Source of the DNA: CBIFVZ01 sp966185765
Lineage (GTDB): Bacteria > Pseudomonadota > Gammaproteobacteria > Enterobacterales > Enterobacteriaceae
Direction of reading: 5' to 3'
Assembly (NCBI GenBank): GCA_966185765.1
Contig: CBIFVZ010000051.1
Coordinates: 1 to 29,378 of the forward strand
Length of the DNA: 29,378 nucleotides
The position numbers and the translations under genes are program-made. Below the pieces are notes generated by a model. That model made no database searches, was not told where the DNA came from, and saw only the letters and a list, made by a program, of their open reading frames with translations. How positions within the stretch are numbered: position 1 is the first letter of the stretch; every line of letters begins with the position of its first letter. This document shows, piece by piece, positions 24,241 to 29,378 of this stretch.

Positions 24241-24614
24241 TCTTTCCCCTTGCTTATTAGTTCTGGCTCGTGCACTTCAGCGCTCTGGCGCAATGATTCA
24301 AGCCAGCATCCCATTTATTCGCAGAATCAATCCTGTTGTGGCGTGATGATAGAGGTGCGTGCTCGCAAAATAACTATTAGATAAATTACTGTTTCATGGT
24401 TTTTGAAACATAGCGACTTTGACGCAAGGGGGCAACATTTAAGGTGGTGGTCTGATGAGCAAGGGCAGAAAGGGAAATGCCCGCAGGCCAGGCGCGCCCT
24501 GGCGGATTATCGCCGTTTACGCTTGCCCTGCTACATAGCAGCAGGGCAGATTGTCTACGGGTAGGCTAAACGAGTGGGATAACCTGCCGCCACCCGTATT
24601 ATGCTCTGTGCTTG
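24241..24614. other. 374-base gap between autotransporter and lysR
   Basis: Holds the presumed LysR promoter, a GC-rich inverted repeat CCAGG-CGCGC-CCTGG near 24488-24502, and the hairpin at 24525-24547. A 27-codon frame at 24455-24538 on the plus strand has AAGGTGG upstream, but there is no other support for it. No larger gene is visible. Confidence 0.5.
24525..24547 (-). terminator. hairpin beyond the autotransporter gene
   Basis: Eight-base perfect stem GCCCTGCT (24525-24532) / AGCAGGGC (24540-24547) with a seven-base loop, 68 bases after the autotransporter stop. No T-run follows on the minus strand, so it may be an mRNA end structure rather than a classical terminator. Confidence 0.4.
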
Positions 24615-27600
24615 TCAGAACGCATAACGATAGCCCGCATTGGCCTGAGTTTGCCTGAATCGATCGCCCGTTGTGCGTTCAATATCGGCATACAGCAGAT
24701 GATTGCGGCCAAGGGGTAATGTCATCCCCACTCCACCTACCCACCATGAATCACCCAGCTCCTGTTTCTCCTTTGCGTCATTAAGGTAATAATCGACCTG
24801 GCCTTTATACTCTTTCACCCAGGCTCCTTTCAGATACACGTTCATCGGTACTGGGCTATTCTGGATGTCATAACCCAGATCTATGCCAGTGCGCGTGAGC
24901 AGACTGTTCCATGATGAGGTTTTAACCGTCAGGCCATTTGAGGCCTTAAACGAGCTGCCGTTTTGCCGTGACCATGCCAGCTGAGCGCGAGGCTCCACAT
25001 ACAAACCACTCTCGACACCCGTCAGGTGAAAGCGTTTACCGACTTCCAGCGAGGTGGTCAGGATTTCATTACGGTCGCTTGCGCGCACGTGTGTGCCAGC
25101 GGTGTCGCGAACGTTGAAGTGGTATTTGTGTTGACCATATTTCACCAACGCATCGGCCCAGACGCCATTGCTGTTCAGATAGCTGGCATACAGCCCGCCA
25201 TGCCAGCTGTTGATGCTGCCATCGCCAGTGCGATAGTTTTGCGTAGCGTGGCCCGTACCGACCGTCACCCCGGTCCACAGACGGTGTTCACCATCCCCGA
25301 TGAGTTTGTCCGCACCCATTTGCAGGCCGGTGTATTTCATCTTAAACCGGTCAACCAGTCCGTTGCGGGCGCTTTTAAACTCGCCCGTGGAGCCGCGTAT
25401 CCAGAAGTTCGCTAATTCCTGTCCGGTACGCAGATTCCCCATGCGTTGTTGCCAGGTCTGTGTTTCTGCCATTGCCAGCAGATAACTGGCCTGAAGCGTT
25501 TGAATAGCCGCTTGCGCGGTGCTGCTCAGTACCGGGCGTGGGCCTGGCGTTGGCTCAGGTGTCGGTTCAGGCGTCGGCTCCGGGGTTGGCTCAGGTGTCG
25601 GCTCCGGGGTTGGCTCAGGTGTCGGTTCAGGTATCGGCTCCGGGGTTGGCTCAGGTGTCGGCTCCGGCGTTGGCTCAGGTGTCGGTTCAGGCGTCGGTTC
25701 CGGGCCAGGTTCTGGTGTGGGTACTGTGCCTGCAGCGTTGAGTATCCAGTCATTACCAGTCTTATACAAATCGTAGACATAGCCGCCCAGCTCCACCTGG
25801 TTCTCCAGCGCAAAGCGTCCTCCACCATCGGCCGTTTTCACCAGTAAAAGCTGCTCAGAGCCTGTCGTCGCTGCCGAGCCATTGTTCGTGACGCTGAGCG
25901 TGTGATTGCCTGCGGTGGTACCGGTTATCTCCAGTTGGTCACCTATGCTGTTGTTTGCCGTGTAAGCAGTAATGTCGCTACGTCGGGAAAGTCGGCTTAG
26001 ACTTTCTCCCACCAGATCGCTACGCATAGCGAAGTGACCGGTACCGTCCAGATTCCCGAGCGTGAGCGTCTGGTAGCCGTCACCACCAAAGGTAACGGTA
26101 CTGCCAGAGGCTAACGTCAGGTTATCCAGGCGGGTATTTTTGTTGACTTGCCATTTCGCTCCCTGAAGATCCACGTTAACGCTACCGAGGCTTGCTGGGT
26201 CGCGTGTCCCATACCACTGTGCGCCGTTTTGCAGTGTCATATTGACAGTAGACTTCTCAGTGAGTGCGCTAATATCGCCATTGAGTTGCCCTGCGCTGGC
26301 ATTAATAACCAGTGTAGCGCTATCAGTAGCCTGTGCGAGCCGTTCACTACCCGTTATGGTTGCGTCATTGCTGGTGACGGTAAGATAACTGGCTCCGGCC
26401 GCTGAAAGGGCGAGAGCACCGGAGATAGTGGCGCCGTTTAGGTTGTTAACCCCGACATTCGCATTGTCCTGAACATGAATCGCGCTACCGCTCTGGTCCA
26501 GGATTGCCCCAGCGTTATTATTTATCACGGCGTTATGACTATTGCCGCCGACGGTAATAGCCGCTGTATTGCTAAGCGCAAACGAGGCACGTGTACGTGA
26601 GGCTGTGGGAAGCGGGGCTGTGCGTACGGTGCCGCTGTTTTCAAGGATGAAGTCGGTATCAGTGATGCTCAGGGCGCCGCCGATGGTTCCCACGATGTCG
26701 CCACTGTTGGTAATTGTGGTGCGTCCGGTGCCTGACGCTTTGATGCCGTAATACTGACCTGCCAGGACCGCGCCTGCGGTGTTGTTGATGTTGAGAGACG
26801 CCTGGTCTGCGCTTTGTACGCCAGCGTAAAGAGTCACTATGGCACCGCTGTTTTGTAGGGTCGCCTGACTGTTTTCCAGCGCATTGATGGCGTAGTACAT
26901 GTCGTGAATGACGCCGCTTTGCTGGTTGGTTATCGACAACTGACTGTTGCCCATTGCATCTGCACCAAAAGAATCCCAGTTGGCCGGTTCAAAGTCATAG
27001 TTGTTCGTATTGCCAACGATTTCACTGCTGTTAATGATATCAAGCTTACTGTTTTCATTGGCCGTAGCGAGGATATTGCCACGCTCAACACGAATGATGC
27101 CGCCGTTGAGGTTGTTTATTGCCGTCGTGGCGTTATTATCGCTGTTGATACCCAGTAATACGATTAACTGACCACCGTTATTGGTCAGGTCAATACGACT
27201 TGAGTCATACGCGCTTATCAGCGGCTCAAAGCTTTTTAAAACGCCGTTTTTATTGTTAACAAGCGTAATGCTGGCATTGTTTGCGGCCCGCAGCGCCCAT
27301 GTGGAACCCATCAGAATACCATCATTAACCACATTAACGGTGGCGTTGTTTACCGCACTAATGGCACTGCTACCTCCAATAAATCCGTCTGTGCCATTAT
27401 TCACCGTTACCCGAGTGGTTTTATCGGCAGAGATACCATAGTTAATATCGCTGCCAGCAAGATTATTTACCGTTGTGGTTCCTTGCCCTGTGAGATACAC
27501 ACTGCTAATAAGTTTGTGATTCGTAAGAGAGTGATTGCCATTACCCGTTATCACCACACCCGTGCCACCAGTGGTGTCGATAATATTTTCATTAATAATA

Positions 27601-27911
27601 GTGACACTGTTGGCCGTGGAATATATACCGTCGGCGGCAATACGGTTGGTGATAGAACCGTTATCTTTACCCTGAATAACGCCTTTATTGGTGAGCGTGG
27701 CATTGTCAGTGCCTGCAATCGTGATAACAGGTTGGTAAATACTGTCTATTTCACCCGTAACTTCATAGGCGCTATCGTTGCGCCATACCTCGCCACCAAC
27801 ATTGATGGTTGTCCCCGCCTGGGCGCTGGCGCATAAACCAGAAATAAGGGCAGGAAGCAATTTTATTCTAAAGTGAGCTGGCTTTTTTTTACTAGCAGGG
27901 GTTGTTATCAC
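24615..27911 (-). CDS. autotransporter adhesin-like protein, type Va, with PEPT linker
   Basis: 1098 residues. A signal peptide has KKK in the n-region and likely cleavage after AQA at residues 30-32. The passenger (about 33-750) is built of some twenty or more rungs of about 20 residues with motifs such as TLTNKGVI, AINNLNGGII, SITNQQSGVI and TITNSGDIVG, as in beta-helical passengers. A linker of about 15 P-x-P-E units follows. The C-terminal barrel (about the last 290 residues) runs from FWIRGSTGEF through GADKLIGDG and YASYLNSNGVWADALVKYGQ to the terminal AGYRYAF, whose final Phe suits BAM-dependent insertion. The start is GTG with AAGGA six bases upstream. E. coli has the autotransporter yfaL on the other side of nrdAB; the relationship is unproven. 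The passenger has no visible protease motif. The role is probably adhesion or aggregation. Confidence 0.9.
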   Translation of the reverse strand: MITTPASKKKPAHFRIKLLPALISGLCASAQAGTTINVGGEVWRNDSAYEVTGEIDSIYQPVITIAGTDNATLTNKGVIQGKDNGSITNRIAADGIYSTANSVTIINENIIDTTGGTGVVITGNGNHSLTNHKLISSVYLTGQGTTTVNNLAGSDINYGISADKTTRVTVNNGTDGFIGGSSAISAVNNATVNVVNDGILMGSTWALRAANNASITLVNNKNGVLKSFEPLISAYDSSRIDLTNNGGQLIVLLGINSDNNATTAINNLNGGIIRVERGNILATANENSKLDIINSSEIVGNTNNYDFEPANWDSFGADAMGNSQLSITNQQSGVIHDMYYAINALENSQATLQNSGAIVTLYAGVQSADQASLNINNTAGAVLAGQYYGIKASGTGRTTITNSGDIVGTIGGALSITDTDFILENSGTVRTAPLPTASRTRASFALSNTAAITVGGNSHNAVINNNAGAILDQSGSAIHVQDNANVGVNNLNGATISGALALSAAGASYLTVTSNDATITGSERLAQATDSATLVINASAGQLNGDISALTEKSTVNMTLQNGAQWYGTRDPASLGSVNVDLQGAKWQVNKNTRLDNLTLASGSTVTFGGDGYQTLTLGNLDGTGHFAMRSDLVGESLSRLSRRSDITAYTANNSIGDQLEITGTTAGNHTLSVTNNGSAATTGSEQLLLVKTADGGGRFALENQVELGGYVYDLYKTGNDWILNAAGTVPTPEPGPEPTPEPTPEPTPEPTPEPTPEPIPEPTPEPTPEPTPEPTPEPTPEPTPEPTPGPRPVLSSTAQAAIQTLQASYLLAMAETQTWQQRMGNLRTGQELANFWIRGSTGEFKSARNGLVDRFKMKYTGLQMGADKLIGDGEHRLWTGVTVGTGHATQNYRTGDGSINSWHGGLYASYLNSNGVWADALVKYGQHKYHFNVRDTAGTHVRASDRNEILTTSLEVGKRFHLTGVESGLYVEPRAQLAWSRQNGSSFKASNGLTVKTSSWNSLLTRTGIDLGYDIQNSPVPMNVYLKGAWVKEYKGQVDYYLNDAKEKQELGDSWWVGGVGMTLPLGRNHLLYADIERTTGDRFRQTQANAGYRYAF
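25541..25721 (-). repeat. 12-base tandem repeats encoding the Pro-Glu-Pro-Thr linker
   Basis: About fifteen degenerate 12-base units of the plus-strand form GGYTCNGGNGTY, read on the minus strand as (E)PTPEP steps. Unit variants recur in blocks (TCAGGTGTC, TCCGGGGTT), showing past unit duplication. Because the unit is a multiple of three, slippage would change the linker length without breaking the frame. The linker joins the beta-helix passenger to the barrel. Confidence 0.9.
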
Positions 27912-28153
27912 ATTATGTCCTTATTCATCATTCCAGTAAAACCCGGCGTCGCAGAATATCAAAATCAGCCTGCTCCGACGTGGGTAAAATCACAATTTTA
28001 ACTATTATTATTTAAAATAAAATGAAAAGCGTCTGCGAATAAGAAATATCGAGCTGAGTTTGTTTTATCTTGAATTTGGTTTGTGGGGATGGATATTATG
28101 TTGTCGGGAAACATTTCGGTAGATTAAAAGTAGAGATGGGGAGTCGGCAGGCA
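27912..28153. other. AT-rich gap upstream of the autotransporter
   Basis: About 240 bases between the yfaE terminator and the autotransporter start. It is AT-rich around 27985-28025 and should hold the autotransporter promoter on the minus strand, but I could not pick a convincing -35/-10 pair. No ORF with support is seen. Confidence 0.4.
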
Positions 28154-28177
28154 TAAAAAAAGCGCCTGCAGGCGCTT
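28154..28177 (-). terminator. intrinsic terminator of the nrd-yfaE operon
   Basis: On the minus strand the stem AAGCGCC / GGCGCTT with a TGCA loop is followed by a run of seven T. It starts about 20 bases after the yfaE stop and ends the nrdB-yfaE transcript. Confidence 0.9.
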
Positions 28178-28198
28178 AATATCGATAAATAATTCGGC

Positions 28199-28462
28199 TC
28201 AGATCTCAATTTCAATATCGCCCTGCGCTTTGCAGCAGCAGGGCAAGATTTCGCCGGGTTGAATAAACGCCAGCGGCCTGTTTGTCCAGCTGACCTCACC
28301 GGCGACAAGCCGTGTACGACAGGCACCGCAGTAGCCTTCACGGCACTGATACTCTACCTCGACCTGATGGAATTCGAGCGCCGCCAGCAGCGAAGGATGT
28401 TCCTCTTCGTGGCACAACAGTTCAGTGCCGGTGGCGCTAAGCGTGATACGGATTGCCATCAT
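28199..28462 (-). CDS. yfaE: 2Fe-2S ferredoxin-like protein YfaE
   Basis: Small [2Fe-2S] protein that in E. coli helps maintain and regenerate the diferric-tyrosyl radical of NrdB. It has 87 residues (E. coli 84). Cluster cysteines appear as C40, C45 and C48 (YQCREGYCGACRTRL) plus the late CCC at 75-77 (PGEILPCCCKAQGDIEIEI), the plant-type ferredoxin pattern. The ATG at 28462 overlaps the nrdB stop (TAATG), so the two genes are coupled; a second ATG lies one codon later. Confidence 0.96.
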   Translation of the reverse strand: MMAIRITLSATGTELLCHEEEHPSLLAALEFHQVEVEYQCREGYCGACRTRLVAGEVSWTNRPLAFIQPGEILPCCCKAQGDIEIEI

Positions 28463-29378
28463 TACAGCTGGAAGTTGCTCAGGTCGTCGGCATCGATATT
28501 AGAATCAATCTGCCCAACCAGATAGGAACTGACTTCCACTTCCTGCGGCGCAACCTGCACATTGTCAGACACCAGCCAGGCGTTGATCCACGGAATCGGG
28601 TTGGAGCGCGTCTGGAACGGCAGGTCCAGCCCAACAGCCTGCATACGGATATTGGTGATATATTCCACGTACTGGCACAGAATGTCCTTGTTCAGGCCAA
28701 TCATGGAGCCATCGCGGAAAAGGTATTCCGCCCACTCTTTTTCCTGCTGGGCTGCCATCACGAACAGGTCATAGCACTCCTGCTGGCATTCCTGGGCAAT
28801 CTGCGCCATTTCCGGGTCATCTTCGCCACTGCGCAGTAGATTGAGCATATGCTGGGTGCCGGTCAGGTGCAGCGCTTCATCACGGGCAATAAGGCGGATG
28901 ATTTTCGCGTTACCTTCCATAAGTTCGCGCTCGGCAAAGGCAAAAGAGCAGGCGAAGCTGACGTAAAAGCGGATGGCTTCCAGCGCGTTAACGCTCATCA
29001 GGCACAGATAAAGCTGTTTTTTCAGCGCACGCAGGTTCACCGTCACGGTTTTACCGTTGACGTTGTGGGTGCCTTCCCCCAAAAGATGCCAGTAGCTGGT
29101 CATCTCAATCAGGTCGTCGTAGTAGTTTGAGATATCTTTCGCACGCTTGAGGATTTCTTCGTTAGTGACAATATCGTCAAACACCAGTGCCGGGTCGTTG
29201 ACGATATTGCGAATGATGTGCGTGTAAGAGCGTGAGTGGATAGTCTCAGAAAACGCCCAGGTTTCTATCCAGGTTTCCAGCTCCGGGATGGAAATCAGCG
29301 GCAGCAGTGCCACGTTCGGGCTGCGGCCCTGGATGGAGTCCAGCAGCGTCTGGTATTTCAGGTTGCTGATGAAGATGT
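28462..29378 (-). CDS. nrdB: class Ia ribonucleotide reductase beta subunit, 3' part
   Basis: Radical-generating subunit of the aerobic ribonucleoside-diphosphate reductase. The window holds about the last 304 of 376 residues; the 5' end is beyond the edge, and the in-frame ATG at 29313 is internal. Diiron ligands and the radical tyrosine are all visible as equivalents of E. coli D84 (LLDSIQGR), E115, H118 and Y122 (FSETIHSRSYTHI), E204 (FAFAERELMEG), and E238 and H241 (ARDEALHLTG). The C-terminus DDLSNFQL is the peptide that docks to NrdA. yfaE follows with overlapping stop and start. Confidence 0.98.
   Translation of the reverse strand, partial: IFISNLKYQTLLDSIQGRSPNVALLPLISIPELETWIETWAFSETIHSRSYTHIIRNIVNDPALVFDDIVTNEEILKRAKDISNYYDDLIEMTSYWHLLGEGTHNVNGKTVTVNLRALKKQLYLCLMSVNALEAIRFYVSFACSFAFAERELMEGNAKIIRLIARDEALHLTGTQHMLNLLRSGEDDPEMAQIAQECQQECYDLFVMAAQQEKEWAEYLFRDGSMIGLNKDILCQYVEYITNIRMQAVGLDLPFQTRSNPIPWINAWLVSDNVQVAPQEVEVSSYLVGQIDSNIDADDLSNFQL

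Noticed and set aside
25541..25721. CRISPR-like regular repeats
   Set aside because: Units are 12 bases, contiguous and without spacers; they code for the PxPE linker.
25519..25776. Plus-strand ORF encoding a Gly-Val-Gly-Ser repeat protein
   Set aside because: It is the antisense reading of the PEPT linker repeats inside the autotransporter gene; any frame stays open through a 12-base repeat.

Overview
This window is chromosomal DNA of an enteric gammaproteobacterium (Enterobacterales, close to Enterobacteriaceae). Respiratory complex I, RNase BN/Z, ElaA, ElaB, the whole menaquinone operon, YfaY, GlpT, YfaE and NrdB all resemble the E. coli proteins, with nearly the same lengths and the same catalytic positions. 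The order nuoM-nuoN / rbn / elaA-elaB / menFDHBCE / yfaY / glpT / yfaE-nrdB is the E. coli nuo-to-nrd order read on the opposite strand. Several blocks expected from E. coli are absent: elaD and yfbK-type genes, pmrD, the arn operon, glpABC, glpQ and inaA. The genus cannot be fixed from this sequence alone.

Layout. 1-2600 holds the end of the nuo operon (3' part of nuoM, complete nuoN, terminator). 2600-3640 is an AT-rich accessory insert with a DUF6708-like two-TM membrane protein. 3734-5543 holds rbn (minus) and elaA, elaB (plus). 5654-12958 is the tightly packed men operon, which makes demethylmenaquinone precursors from chorismate; its last gene, menE, carries an unusual in-frame insertion of about 92 codons. 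13069-18282 is a catabolic island: a LysR regulator divergent from a frameshifted sugar-acid type MFS transporter, an SDR dehydrogenase and a two-subunit transketolase. 18555-20006 is a clade-3 type catalase (minus). 20261-23109 holds yfaY and glpT, with candidate CRP and GlpR sites before glpT. 23341-24240 is a second LysR regulator (minus). 24615-27911 is a large autotransporter with a Pro-Glu-Pro-Thr repeat linker (minus). 28199-29378 holds yfaE and the 3' part of nrdB (minus).

The most notable non-coding signal is a dispersed, modular palindromic repeat in two copies about 4.8 kb apart (18409-18510 and 23167-23303). Each copy lies between convergent genes. They share 102 aligned bases with 3 mismatches, and the second copy has an extra 35-base hairpin module and is flanked by two near-identical terminator stems. 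I do not recognise this repeat family.

The other points of interest are the MenE insertion, a transporter-SDR-split transketolase set that lacks any sugar kinase, and the orphan glpT that has lost both usual glp neighbours. I saw no rRNA, tRNA, CRISPR array, insertion sequence or phage gene.
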